Assembly: GCF_014892575.1 (NCBI RefSeq)
Contig: NZ_JADBGI010000017.1
Coordinates: 1-64,000 of the forward strand
Source of the DNA: Nocardiopsis coralli
GTDB taxonomy: Bacteria > Actinomycetota > Actinomycetes > Streptosporangiales > Streptosporangiaceae
DNA length: 64,000 nucleotides
Direction of reading: 5' to 3'
The notes below the pieces were generated by a model. It did not search any database. It was not told the origin of the DNA and worked only from the letters and a program-made list of their open reading frames with translations. Of the stretch, positions 1-9,522 are shown piece by piece (the first letter of the stretch is position 1; every line of letters begins with the position of its first letter). Position numbers and translations under genes: made by a program.

Positions 1-3000
1 CGCCCCACGAGGTCGACTGGCCTGTGCGCGTCGGCGCCGTGCCCGGTCCGGCACTGCACTTCCGTCCCCGTGAGATGACCGGAGAGCTCGAGCGAACGCT
101 CGGGCAATCCGGAACGGTGGTGCTCCGCCAGGTGCTCTCCGGAACCGGCGGGGTCGGAAAAACCCAGCTCGCAGCCCACTACGCGCGTACACTCACACAG
201 GTCACCGACCCCGAACACCGGGTGGACGTGCTGGTGTGGGCCGAAGCCTCCAGCGCCGAACGCATCACGACCGCGTATGCACAAGCGGCGCGATTCCTCT
301 TCCCTCAGGTCCCCGACGACCCAAAGGAAGCCGCGAAGCTCTTCCTGACCTGGCTGGGCGACCCGAACAAACACCAGGGCCGCCGGTGGCTCGTGGTCTG
401 GGACGACCTCACCGACCCCGCCAAGGTCGATGACCTCTGGCCACCCGCCGACCAACCCAACGGTCGGGTACTGGTGACCACTCGAAGGCGCGACCACGGG
501 TTGTCGGTACAGGGCCGAGAACGTATCGACATCGACGTCTACAGTCCGGAAGAGGCCAGGGCTTTCCTCGCGCACGCCCTGGTCGAGGCCGGTATCCCCC
601 ACACCGACGAGCACGTGGACGATCTCGCCGAAGCGTTGGGGTATTTGCCGTTGGCGCTGAACCAGGCGGTCAGCTACATGGTCGATCGCCGGTTGAACGC
701 GCCTGCCTATCTCGAGCTCTTCCACGACCGGATGACGAGTCTCCATGACGTCTTCCCGGACTGGGAGAGCCAGGCCCGGCTCGCCACGACCTGGGAACTC
801 TCACTCGAGCAAGCTGACAGCTATGGCCCGAAGGGGGTTGCGCTCCCACTGATGGGGATCATCGCGCTCCTGGACGGGACCGGCATCCCCGAAGACGTGC
901 TGGCCTCGGAACCTGTCGTCAGATGGGTGGACCCTTCACCACCTGCGGCCCCGGCCAAGAAGAGCCTCAGCCAGAAACTCACGAACGCCATGCGTGGCCG
1001 TACTGGCGCTCCAGATCCCCTGCCCCAACCGAGCATCGGCGCCCATCAAGTGCGCGGAGCTCTGGCCAATCTCGAACGATTGAGCCTGATCTCCCGCACC
1101 AGCCGTGGGAACAGCCAGCATGATCCAGCTGAGCCGAGGACAGATGCCTCAGTCGTGCGCTGCCATCAGCTCGTACAGCGCGCAACGCGCGAACACCATC
1201 TCACCCGGCCGAGTTACGAGGCCGTGCGCTTCACGGCTGACGCCCTGATGGATGTCTGGCCCGCAGTTGAACGCGACAGCTTCCTGGCCCAGCAACTCCG
1301 TGACAACGCTCGGTCGCTTCGCAGTCATTCCGCCTCCGACGGGCGTGGCGAGCGCTGGCTGTGGGAGCCCAATGGCCATGCCCTCTTGTTCCGAGCGGGG
1401 CGAAGTCTGGGCGAAACTGGCCGTGCCGCAGAAGCCGTCCGCTACTGGTCTGAAATGCACTCACTTTCCGATCAGGTTCTCGGACCTCACCACAGCGACA
1501 CACTCACTACCCGCCACAACCTCGCCAATTCGCACGGCGAAGTCGGCCAACACAGCAAAGCCCTCACCCTTCACGAAGAACTCCTGACCGACCGCACCCG
1601 CATCCTCGGCCCCGACCACCCCGAAACACTCGCTACCAGGGCAAATATCGCCCTCTGGCTCGTCGAAACCGACCAACACAACAAAGCCCTCACCTGCCTC
1701 GAACAACTCCTCTCCGACTGCACCCGCATCCTCGGCCCCGACCACCCCGACACACTCACCACCCGCCACAACCTCGCTAGCTGCTACGGAGACGCCGGCG
1801 ACCATGAGAAAGCCCTCACCTGCCTCGAACAACTCCTCTCCGACTGCACCCGCATCCTCGGCCCCGACCACCCCGAAACACTCACCACCCGCCACAACCT
1901 CGCTAGCTGCTACGGAGACGCCGGCGACCATGAGAAAGCCCTCACCTTCCTCGAACAACTCCTCACCGACTGCATCCGCATCCTCGGCCCCGACCACCCC
2001 AAACCCCTCACCAACAGAGCAAACATCGCCAGCTGCTACGGCGAGGCCGGCGATCTCAACCAAGCAATCACCCTTTACGAAGAACTCCTCACCGACTGCA
2101 CCCGCATCCTCGGCCCCGACCACCCCGACACACTCACCACCCGCCACAACCTCGCTAGCTGCTACGGAGACGCCGGCGACCATGAGAACGCCCTCACCTT
2201 CCTCGAACAACTCCTCACCGACTGCATCCGCATCCTCGGCCCCGACCACCCCAAGACCCTCACCAACAGAGCAAACATCGCCAGCTGCTACGGCGAGGCC
2301 GGCGATCTCAACAAAGCAATCACCCTTTACGAAGAACTCCTCACCGACTGCACCCGCATCCTCGGCCCCGACCACCCCAAAACCCTCACCAACCGAGCAA
2401 GCATCGCCAGCTGCTACGGCGAGGCCGGTGATCTCAACAAAGCAATCACCCTTCACGAAGAACTCCTCACCGACTGCACCCGCATCCTCGGCCCCGACCA
2501 CCCCAAAACCCTCACCAACCGAGCAAGCATCGCCAGCTGCTACGGCGAGGCCGGTGATCTCAACAAAGCAATCACCCTTCACGAAGAACTCCTCACCGAC
2601 TGCACCCGCATCCTCGGCCCCGACCACCCCAAAACCCTCACCAACCGAGCAAGCATCGCCAGCTGCTACGGCGAGGCCGGTGATCTCAACAAAGCAATCA
2701 CCCTTTACGAAGAACTCCTGATCGACCGCATCCGCATCCTCGGCCCCGACCACCCCAAAACCCTCACCAACAGAGCAAGCATCGCCAGCTGCTACGGCGA
2801 GGCCGGCGATCTCAACAAAGCAATCACCCTCTACGAAGAACTCCTCATCGACTACACCCGCATCCTCGGCCCCGACCCCCCCAAAACCCTCACCAACAGA
2901 GCAAGCATCGCCAGCTGCTACGGCGAGGCCGGCGATCTCAACAAAGCACTCACCCTCCTCGAACAACTCCTCACCGACTACACCCGCATCCTCGGCCCCG

Positions 3001-4472
3001 ACCCCCCCAAAACCCTCACCAACAGAGCAAGCATCGCCAGCTGCTACGGCGAGGCCGGCGATCTCAACAAAGCACTCACCCTCCTCGAACAACTCCTCAC
3101 CGACTACACCCACATCCTCGGCCCCAACCACCCCGAAACACTCCGCATCCGCAACAACCTCGCCCACTCCTACGGCAAGGCCGGTGATCTCAACAAAGCA
3201 ATCACTCTCCTCGAACAACTCCTCACCGACTACACCCACATCCTCGGCCCCAACCACCCCGACACACTCCGCATCCGCAACAACCTCGCCCACTCCTACG
3301 GCAAGGCCGGTGATCTCAACAAAGCAATCACTCTCCTCGAACACCTCCTCACCGACTACACCCACATCCTCGGCCCCAACCACCTCCACACCCTCCGCAT
3401 CCGCAGTAATCTCGCCTCCTTTCTCGGAGAAACCGGACAACACAACAAAGCCATCACCCTCTTCGAGCAACTCCTCAAGGACCAAACCCACACCCTCGGA
3501 CCCAACCACCCCCACATCCTCACCACCCGCAACAATCTCGCCTTCTGGCTCGGCGAAGCCGACCGCCTCGACAAAGCCATCGCCCTCAATAAAAAACTTC
3601 TTACCGACCAAACACGGATCCTAGGCCCCCATCACCCCGACACGCTCAACACCAGGGCAAATATAGCCCGCTGGCTCGGAGAAACCGGCCAACACAACAA
3701 AGCCCTCACCCTCTTCGAGGAGCTCCTCACCGACTACACCCACACCCTCGGACCCAATCACCCCGGCACCCTCCGAACTCGCAGCAATCTCGCCCACTCC
3801 TGCAGCGAGGCCGGTGACCACAACAAAGCCCTCACCCTCTTCGAGCAACTCCTCACCGACTACACCCGCATCTTCGGCCCCCACCATCCAGAAACACTCC
3901 GCATCCGCAATAATTTCGCCCTCTGCCTCGGCGAAACCGACCACCAAAACAAATCCATTAACCTCTACGAAGAACTCCTGACCGACCAAACCCGGATCCT
4001 AGGCCCCCATCACCCCGACACGCTCATCACCCGCAACAATCTCGCCTTCCGACTCGGCCAACACAAAAGAGCCATCATCCTTTTCGAGGATCTCCTGGCC
4101 GACCAGACCCACATCCTAGGGCCCAACCATCCTGACACCCTCCTCACTAGGGCGAACATTGCCGGCTGGTTCGGGGAATCCGGACAACAGGGCAAAGCTA
4201 TTTCCCTCTGCGAAGAACTACTCAACGACTACGCCCGCACACTCGGACGCGAACACCCCCGCACCCTCACCACCCGAAGAGAAATTGCTATCTGGACCTT
4301 CGAATCCGGCGATACCACCCGAGCCGTCGAACTATTGAGGGGCCTGTTGAGGGACAAAAGAGTATTTCTAGGTGCCCATCATCCTGATGTTCAGGACTCA
4401 GAAGAAATTCTTCAAGAATGGCTCGATGAGTGGGATAGACAGAACTCGGGCGAAAACCCTGAGCAGGACTGA
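1..4472 (+). CDS. NB-ARC/TPR protein, 5'-truncated by window edge
   Basis: STAND-type ATPase with a long tetratricopeptide tail, the architecture of NB-ARC/TPR regulatory or defence proteins. Residues are counted from the GTG at 24. A Walker A (GTGGVGKTQ, about 40-48), a Walker B (WLVVWDD, about 122-128) and a GLPLA-like YLPLAL motif (about 210) mark the NTPase. From about residue 475 to the end lie 24 TPR units of about 42 residues, each with an LGP-[DNH]-HP core. The reading frame is open through the GTG to the first base of the window, reading P-H-E-V-D-W-P-V, so the true start is almost certainly upstream. Some TPR units are identical at the DNA level. Substrate and partner are unknown. 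The family is certain; a defence or signalling role is only inferred. Confidence 0.93.
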   Translation, partial: PHEVDWPVRVGAVPGPALHFRPREMTGELERTLGQSGTVVLRQVLSGTGGVGKTQLAAHYARTLTQVTDPEHRVDVLVWAEASSAERITTAYAQAARFLFPQVPDDPKEAAKLFLTWLGDPNKHQGRRWLVVWDDLTDPAKVDDLWPPADQPNGRVLVTTRRRDHGLSVQGRERIDIDVYSPEEARAFLAHALVEAGIPHTDEHVDDLAEALGYLPLALNQAVSYMVDRRLNAPAYLELFHDRMTSLHDVFPDWESQARLATTWELSLEQADSYGPKGVALPLMGIIALLDGTGIPEDVLASEPVVRWVDPSPPAAPAKKSLSQKLTNAMRGRTGAPDPLPQPSIGAHQVRGALANLERLSLISRTSRGNSQHDPAEPRTDASVVRCHQLVQRATREHHLTRPSYEAVRFTADALMDVWPAVERDSFLAQQLRDNARSLRSHSASDGRGERWLWEPNGHALLFRAGRSLGETGRAAEAVRYWSEMHSLSDQVLGPHHSDTLTTRHNLANSHGEVGQHSKALTLHEELLTDRTRILGPDHPETLATRANIALWLVETDQHNKALTCLEQLLSDCTRILGPDHPDTLTTRHNLASCYGDAGDHEKALTCLEQLLSDCTRILGPDHPETLTTRHNLASCYGDAGDHEKALTFLEQLLTDCIRILGPDHPKPLTNRANIASCYGEAGDLNQAITLYEELLTDCTRILGPDHPDTLTTRHNLASCYGDAGDHENALTFLEQLLTDCIRILGPDHPKTLTNRANIASCYGEAGDLNKAITLYEELLTDCTRILGPDHPKTLTNRASIASCYGEAGDLNKAITLHEELLTDCTRILGPDHPKTLTNRASIASCYGEAGDLNKAITLHEELLTDCTRILGPDHPKTLTNRASIASCYGEAGDLNKAITLYEELLIDRIRILGPDHPKTLTNRASIASCYGEAGDLNKAITLYEELLIDYTRILGPDPPKTLTNRASIASCYGEAGDLNKALTLLEQLLTDYTRILGPDPPKTLTNRASIASCYGEAGDLNKALTLLEQLLTDYTHILGPNHPETLRIRNNLAHSYGKAGDLNKAITLLEQLLTDYTHILGPNHPDTLRIRNNLAHSYGKAGDLNKAITLLEHLLTDYTHILGPNHLHTLRIRSNLASFLGETGQHNKAITLFEQLLKDQTHTLGPNHPHILTTRNNLAFWLGEADRLDKAIALNKKLLTDQTRILGPHHPDTLNTRANIARWLGETGQHNKALTLFEELLTDYTHTLGPNHPGTLRTRSNLAHSCSEAGDHNKALTLFEQLLTDYTRIFGPHHPETLRIRNNFALCLGETDHQNKSINLYEELLTDQTRILGPHHPDTLITRNNLAFRLGQHKRAIILFEDLLADQTHILGPNHPDTLLTRANIAGWFGESGQQGKAISLCEELLNDYARTLGREHPRTLTTRREIAIWTFESGDTTRAVELLRGLLRDKRVFLGAHHPDVQDSEEILQEWLDEWDRQNSGENPEQD
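1470..4430 (+). repeat. 126-nt tandem repeats encoding TPR units
   Basis: The TPR half of the NB-ARC protein is built from 126-nt DNA units. The three units at 2341-2466, 2467-2592 and 2593-2718 are identical or differ by a single C/T, while the outer units diverge progressively. This gradient indicates recent central expansion by unequal crossing-over or slippage. The copy number is prone to assembly error and may vary between strains. Confidence 0.93.
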
Positions 4473-5242
4473 CGCCCACGCGGAAAGGGGCTCCGCGGTT
4501 TTCCCCGCAGTGGCGCCTCAGGTCCGGCTCCCCCGTATGAGGCATGGCCTCCGGGGGTACACGCTCATCCGTTCCCTACGCTCGCTCCCGGGCCGGGGAT
4601 CCACCGGATCCACCTGTTTACCCCGGTTGCTCCGCCCGCTCTGTGCCTGCCCTTCAGCTCCGAGAAGCCCGAGAGATCCGAGGGACAGGATGAGACCCGC
4701 TCATTCCCAGGTCGGGGCTCCGGTGGTTGACGTGGGACCGCACCCTTCGCACTCCGCCGTTGAGTGAGCCGGGGGTTGGCCGATCGAGCGTGGCCGGGCG
4801 TGATGCACCGCCCAAATGCACCGGCCGCGGCTACGCCCCGGGGTTGAACGCGCCTGACCAGGTACGCCCCCGGGGAGGCGTGGGCTCTAACCCGGTCGAG
4901 ACGCTGTGGGCACAACGGAAGTTCCGAGGATCCATAAGGCCCCCGAACCGGTCGTTCCGGTCGTTTTACCCCGGAGCTTGCAGGCGTCGGCCGTCGGTCG
5001 TCGGTCGTCGCCCGTTAGCCATTGGGCCCGTTGGCCGGCCGCGCGTCTGGCGGTCAGATCGACGGCGTTCGAGCGCACTTGTCGGTGCCGCTCGTCCGGT
5101 CTCTTCGAGAGCCTGGCCTGGTCAGCGATCCGGTCGGAGCCGTCCGGCCCCGACCAGAGCCGTCCGTGCCGACCGGAGCCGTCCGGAGCCGTCCTGACCC
5201 AACCGGCACGGACCGGATCAGACCCGAAAAGAGGGGTGCACC
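4473..5242. other. Gene-free stretch
   Basis: No convincing gene in 770 bp. A weak imperfect hairpin (about 4491-4510) follows the TPR gene and could act as its terminator. From 5090 to 5215 the sequence is a degenerate repeat of a gagccgtccg-like word, directly upstream of the next gene. Confidence 0.6.
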
Positions 5243-6121
5243 ATGTCGTGGCCTAAAGGACAGGCAGCGTTCGTCACCGGGGCAGCATCGGGGCTGGGCC
5301 TGGGCATCGCCCGGGCTCTCGTGGCCGCCGGAGCCAAGGTGGCGCTGGTCGACATCGACGAGGAGCGGGTAAACGCCGCCGCCGACGAGCTGAGGGCCAA
5401 GGGCGGAACCGTCACCACGGTCGTGTTCGACATCAGCGACCCGGCTCTCTGGAAGCAGGCCGCCGACCAGGCCGAAGAGGCGCTGGGCCCGATCTCCATC
5501 CTCTGCAACAACGCCGGCGTGAGCGGCACCGCAGCGTTCGAGAACACCCCGTACGAGACGTGGCGCTGGGTGCACAGCATCAACCTCGACGCCCAGTATC
5601 TGGGTGTCGACACCTTCCTCCCCCGCTTCAAGAAGCACGGCGGCCGGGCGCACATCATGAGCACCTCGTCCATGGCCGGGATCGTGCCCATGAAGAACAC
5701 CAGCGCGTACACGTCGTCCAAGTTCGCGAGTATCGGTTTCAACATGGTCCTGCGCGAGGAGCTCGACGAGACGGAGATCGGGGTCTCCGTGCTCTGTCCG
5801 GGCACGGTCGCGACCCGCATCGTCCAGAACGACGGAGCACTGCAGAAGAAGATGCTCGGCCGCGAGGTCGACGCCGAGTCGATCGTGCGCAACGCTGCTC
5901 AGCTCGCTGGTGGCGCGGGCCCGGACAAGGTCGGCGAGCAGGTCGTCGAGGCCATGCGGAACGATCAGTTCTGGATCGTCACCCACCGCGAATGGCTCCC
6001 GGTCGTGCAGCAGGTGCACGCGGAGACCGAACAGGCGTTCACCGAGTTCGACGGCCGCCATGGCGAAGATCCCACCGCCGTCGCCATGCTCGATGGGGGC
6101 TTCTCGGTGGCCGGCAAGTAG
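5243..6121 (+). CDS. SDR family NAD(P)-dependent oxidoreductase
   Basis: Classical short-chain dehydrogenase of 292 residues, somewhat longer than the usual 250. The Rossmann signature TGAASGLG is at residues 12-19, NNAG at about 89-92, and the catalytic Ser (about 143), Tyr156 and Lys160 lie in a YTSSK context. The start is chosen at ATG 5243 because GAGGGG lies about 7 nt upstream. An Asp after beta-2 (VDID, about 36) suggests preference for NAD over NADP. The gene stands alone, so the substrate cannot be inferred. Confidence 0.93.
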   Translation: MSWPKGQAAFVTGAASGLGLGIARALVAAGAKVALVDIDEERVNAAADELRAKGGTVTTVVFDISDPALWKQAADQAEEALGPISILCNNAGVSGTAAFENTPYETWRWVHSINLDAQYLGVDTFLPRFKKHGGRAHIMSTSSMAGIVPMKNTSAYTSSKFASIGFNMVLREELDETEIGVSVLCPGTVATRIVQNDGALQKKMLGREVDAESIVRNAAQLAGGAGPDKVGEQVVEAMRNDQFWIVTHREWLPVVQQVHAETEQAFTEFDGRHGEDPTAVAMLDGGFSVAGK

Positions 6122-6206
6122 CGGGTCCGGTTCCGCCTTCAGTTGGAAATCCGGTGCCGCGCGCTCCGTTGATCCTCTGTCGCACCGATCGAGAGGGCCC
6201 CGAAGT

Positions 6207-6271
6207 TATATAGACACCAGTCATGCTGATGCGCAGGTCTGTGTGAATCTGCGCGAAAACTGTTCTATATA
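6207..6271. promoter_or_regulatory. Nested inverted repeats, possible operator
   Basis: TATATAGA (6207-6214) is matched by TCTATATA (6264-6271). Inside lies a second pair, GCGCAG (6231-6236) and CTGCGC (6249-6254), almost concentric with the first. AT-rich arms are rare in this DNA. It could be an operator, a promoter region or a recombination site; no adjacent gene decides which. Confidence 0.45.
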
Positions 6272-6346
6272 GGTTCGAGGCGCAGGGCCCACCGGAATCA
6301 GGTTAAGGCCCGGACCGGAATCGCACTGTCCGTCCGCACAGAAAGA

Positions 6347-6372
6347 GGCTCCGCGGCTTTCGCCGCGGAGCC
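6347..6372. terminator. Hairpin terminator
   Basis: GGCTCCGCGGC and GCCGCGGAGCC form a perfect 11-bp stem with a 4-nt loop, followed by CTTCTCCCCC. It lies between the SDR (plus strand) and the convergent unknown gene at 6670-7419, so it may serve both. Confidence 0.7.
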
Positions 6373-6669
6373 CTTCTCCCCCACAATATGGCTCTGTGTC
6401 CAGGTACCCCCGGGCCTGTTTCCTGAGACAGGCCCGGGGGCCCTGGAGTCCCGGTTCACTTCCAGTGTCTGCTCGGCGTCACCTGAACATGAACCGGGGG
6501 TTTGTGGGCCGGTCGACCGTGTCACCTCGTGACCTGTGGTCTTCCGGCCTCATTCTCTTGTGGTCATGCTGTCTTGCGGGTCATGCGATCCTGCTTGGCC
6601 CTGCTGGTGCTGCTGGTACTGCGGGTCCTGCTGCTTCGCGGTGGCCGGTACCGCAGGGCTTCATCCCCC

Positions 6670-7419
6670 TCAATCCACCCTGCGGCCCGGACTCGGTCGT
6701 CCAAGGCCCGCCCCCTCCACGGGCCGCGGCACCGACCTCCACCACGGTTCGGGCATTGCCGAACCTACCTCCATTGCCTGGAGGAGCTGCCGCCATTCTA
6801 CACCGGCTTTCTCGAGGTGGCGTCCGCTTTCCACGAGCTTTCCCGGCGAGGAACCCATCCTGAGGTTCTCGGACAGGGCGTCGTACCGTTTTGTCACGAA
6901 CTGACGCCCTTCCTCGTCTTCGGCCCCCAGGACGTTCCACGAGAATGGCGGTTCCTCCCCCGCCCGGAGACGTTGGTCCAGTCGGCCGAACAGCAGATCG
7001 GCCAACATGATGAGTTGGACCTCGTTCCCCGGAAGGGGCGGTGTCAGAAGCATACTGCTGATCACACTGGCGATGGAACCCACCGAGGGCTCCTCCCCCT
7101 GGCACACGCAGAGCGTTTCTTGCTCTTTGGAGAATTCAGCGCCATCCAGCCCCATGTGCAACCCCCGATGGTGTATCAGCAGCGCACACCCGGGCTCGGG
7201 GCACGCCTCGACTTCCTGCTCTTCAGAACGAAATCCCAGGTCAGACCGGTTGATCGAGCCGACCGGGAGGCCGGACGCCGGATCGGACAAAGGGGAAGAA
7301 CTCAGACCTTCCCGGAACCGAGTTCTGGGTTGTGGCTCACCCGTTTCGGCGTTGGTGGCTTTCCACCACGAACCCTTATGGGCGATTTCTGATGGGTTAT
7401 CGAGTTCGTCATCAGGCAC
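6670..7419 (-). CDS. Hypothetical protein
   Basis: Not recognised. The 249-residue product has a natural-looking mix of charged and hydrophobic residues, unlike the low-complexity readings around it. A Cys-rich patch lies at about residues 73-110 (CPEPGC, later CVC). A predicted helical second half is rich in Leu and Glu. The start is GTG 7419 with no clear ribosome site. The overlapping readings on the other strand are repetitive and less protein-like. It abuts a repetitive region upstream. The strand is probably right and the function is unknown. Confidence 0.6.
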   Translation of the reverse strand: MPDDELDNPSEIAHKGSWWKATNAETGEPQPRTRFREGLSSSPLSDPASGLPVGSINRSDLGFRSEEQEVEACPEPGCALLIHHRGLHMGLDGAEFSKEQETLCVCQGEEPSVGSIASVISSMLLTPPLPGNEVQLIMLADLLFGRLDQRLRAGEEPPFSWNVLGAEDEEGRQFVTKRYDALSENLRMGSSPGKLVESGRHLEKAGVEWRQLLQAMEVGSAMPEPWWRSVPRPVEGAGLGRPSPGRRVD

Positions 7420-8750
7420 GGATCAGACCCCCAGACCCGGCGAAAAAATTTTCTGAGAGGCCCCGATCGAGGGCTCAGGAGGCCTTCCAGACCCCCGTTC
7501 GGCGGTGTTGGGGACCCCGGAAGCGGGGGTCCGGCCCCCGATCGCGGGGCCCGAGCACCGGTCCGCGGGGACCAGAGACCGGCCCGGAGGCACCGGAGAT
7601 CGCCCCGGAGAGGCCGAGGTTCGACCCGGAAGGACCGAAAGGGCCGAAGGGGCCGAAGGCAAGCTCGAGCGTCGGCTCGAGGGGGCCGTCGGCCAGGTCT
7701 CGTCGCCCGAAGGCCGGACCTCAGGGGACAAAGGGCGGATCTCGGGCGCCGACTCGAGCTCCGGCGCGAGATCCGACCCAGCCCCCGGGCCATGTATCGG
7801 TTTGATCACGGATGCGGGCGTCGACTCAGCCCCGGGCTCGGACGTAGTCCGGCACTCGGGCGCGGACCTGGACTCGGAGGCTGCCCCGGACTCGGACACG
7901 AGCCCGGGGTCGAGCATCGAGCTGAGCCCGCATCCGGGACGACGGACTCCAGGCTTACCCCCGGAGCCCCTTCCGGCCGCCGCTCGACGATGCTTACCTC
8001 CGGACCCAATCACCGTGGCGGTGGGATCGACCCCGGTCCCGGTCCCGACTTCGACCCCGGAACCGGGTCCGGATGCGGCGCCGGGTCCGACCTCGGCCCC
8101 ACCTTCGGAGGAGGGAGCGGTCGCGGACGCAGGTGCGCCCGGGCCGGCTGCGAGGGCAGCGGGGGCAACGGAGAGGACGCGGCGAGCGGGAGACACGTGC
8201 GACAGGTCCGACGCGTACCTGCGCACCCGGCGCGATCGCTGTCGACGCTCCTCCCGTCCCCAGTTGAGGGAGCCGAGCGAGTGGAGTGAGCTCAGCTGCC
8301 TGAGGGTGCTCAGCGGGTTCGGCAGGATCGAGGGGTTCCGCGGACTCAGAGAGCTCACTGAGCTGAGGGAGCCGAAGGCGCCGAGCGGGTGGAACGAGTT
8401 GAGGAGTTTCAGGGGTTCGGGGGTCCGGACCAGCGGCTGAGCGGGGGCCCGTTCCGGGGTCGAGCTCGCCTCACAGGGAGGAGGTGGAGGCGGAGGCTGG
8501 AGCGTAGACGGAGGCGGACTGAGGTTGGGGACAGGTGCCAACACACGTTCGGGTGGCACCGCAAGTACGCTTTTCATGTCGATCTGCCCTTACAGGTCGG
8601 CCATGGCCCCGGGGCGTGCTGCTACACGTCGCCGGGGTCCTTGCGTTCATCGGTTGCTCTGATCGTACTTCACTCTTACCTACCCGTACATAGACTTCTT
8701 GATACTGACCCACTGGGAACTGTTGACCCTCACTCAGCCATGCTCTGGAC
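7420..8750. repeat. Low-complexity intergenic stretch of degenerate short repeats
   Basis: Both strands are open over most of this 1.3 kb, which reflects repeat structure rather than genes. From 7540 to 8140 the sequence is built from variants of words such as ccggac, cggagg and ctcgggc. From 8270 to 8430 it becomes a 9-10-nt word like gagctcagc. The conceptual products are Pro/Ser/Gly-rich without any domain. A 384-residue reading on the minus strand (7423-8577) begins with a plausible ATG, so a small secreted or disordered protein cannot be wholly excluded. Confidence 0.55.
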
Positions 8751-9017
8751 ATGGACTTGCCGAGTGGCTACGGGCCTGACACGGAAATCGACGACGAGGG
8801 CATGGACCCGGTGTGGAAGCAGCTTGCTGCGATCCTCCTGGCCCGCATCGAGGCCGAGGTCTACCCGGCGGGTAGAGCCATCCCTTCACTCACACAGCTG
8901 CTGCAGGAGTTCGGGGTCTCCAGAGGAACGGTGCTGAAGGCAACCGGATACCTGGAAGATGCCGGGCTCCTGAGAGCCGTGCAGGGGCGCGGAGTGTTCG
9001 TTCTCCCGAAGCAGTGA
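8751..9017 (+). CDS. GntR-family winged-helix DNA-binding protein, mini
   Basis: An 88-residue product that consists of a GntR winged helix and nothing else. The recognition-helix segment is FGVSRGTVLKATGYLEDAG (about 54-72) and the wing is RGVFV at the C-terminus. Typical GntR regulators carry a 100-150-residue effector domain after the DNA-binding domain; it is absent here. The family resemblance to YtrA-type N-termini (VWKQLAAILLARIEAEVYP) is clear. ATG 8751 is the first start; no strong ribosome site is visible. It is probably a small DNA-binding regulator of neighbouring or conjugative functions. Confidence 0.8.
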   Translation: MDLPSGYGPDTEIDDEGMDPVWKQLAAILLARIEAEVYPAGRAIPSLTQLLQEFGVSRGTVLKATGYLEDAGLLRAVQGRGVFVLPKQ

Positions 9018-9212
9018 CCGCAGTACCTCCCGAGCGGGGGCGCTGCACTCCGGGGGTCGGTGTTCGCGGGGGCGTATCGACGACTGGGGTGACGACGTTC
9101 GACATGACAAGCGGCTCCGTTCGCTTGTCCCGGGCCCGGGGGTGCCGGTGGCACCTCCGGGCTCCTGCTTGAGGGGCTGTAGGGGGCTCACGTTACCTCA
9201 ACTTGTATGCCT

Positions 9213-9223
9213 TGTTGGCAACA
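9213..9223. promoter_or_regulatory. Palindromic operator candidate TGTTGGCAACA
   Basis: An 11-nt palindrome with one central base lies about 45 nt upstream of the second mini-GntR gene, in a locally AT-richer strip. GntR proteins commonly bind their own promoter at such sites. Autoregulation is an inference. Confidence 0.4.
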
Positions 9224-9267
9224 TTGCCCATATGTTCTCTGTTCCAAACGTTCTTAACGTGTCCGCC

Positions 9268-9522
9268 ATGGATGTTGACCGCTTCGACCCGACCCCCATC
9301 TACAAGCAGGTGGCCACGGCGCTCCGTGACCGGATCAAGTCAGGGGAGCTCAAGCCGAGAGATCCGATCCCGTCCGAGTCGAAGATGGTCGCCGACTACG
9401 ACGTCGCCAGAGACACGGCCCGCAGAGCGATCGCACTCCTTCGCTCCGAGGGCTGGGTCGTGACACTGCCGCAGCGGGGCACCTTCGTCTCCGACTCCCC
9501 CGGTACGCCGCCGAGCAGCTGA
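9268..9522 (+). CDS. GntR-family winged-helix DNA-binding protein, mini
   Basis: An 84-residue protein starting at ATG 9268 (MDVDRFDPTPIYKQ). It is a second stand-alone GntR winged helix: the DNA-binding region is YDVARDTARRAIALLRSEGW and the wing is RGTFV, followed by a short Pro/Ser tail. The reading frame extends upstream to 9142, but the segment before 9268 is not GntR-like, so the internal ATG is preferred. It lies 250 bp after a paralogue of the same size. An 11-nt palindrome is centred about 50 nt upstream. Confidence 0.8.
   Translation: MDVDRFDPTPIYKQVATALRDRIKSGELKPRDPIPSESKMVADYDVARDTARRAIALLRSEGWVVTLPQRGTFVSDSPGTPPSS

Larger units (their letters stand above)
6122..6669. other. Gene-free stretch with hairpin elements
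   Basis: No gene seen. The stretch holds the nested inverted repeat at 6207-6271 and the hairpin terminator at 6347-6372, both listed separately. The remainder is ordinary high-GC sequence. Confidence 0.6.

Noticed and set aside
1461-3611. 716-codon open reading on the minus strand opposite the TPR array
   Set aside because: It is the mirror of the 126-nt repeats: Val/Gly/Glu-rich with the same period and no domain. The plus-strand product has clear TPR motifs.
4491-4515. Intrinsic terminator behind the TPR gene
   Set aside because: CTCCGCGG and CCCCGCAG pair only imperfectly around TTTT; too weak for a separate entry.
7423-8577. 384-codon minus-strand reading, Pro/Ser-rich, with ATG
   Set aside because: The opposite strand is equally open, composition follows the DNA repeats and no signal peptide or domain is visible. 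Kept only as a remark.
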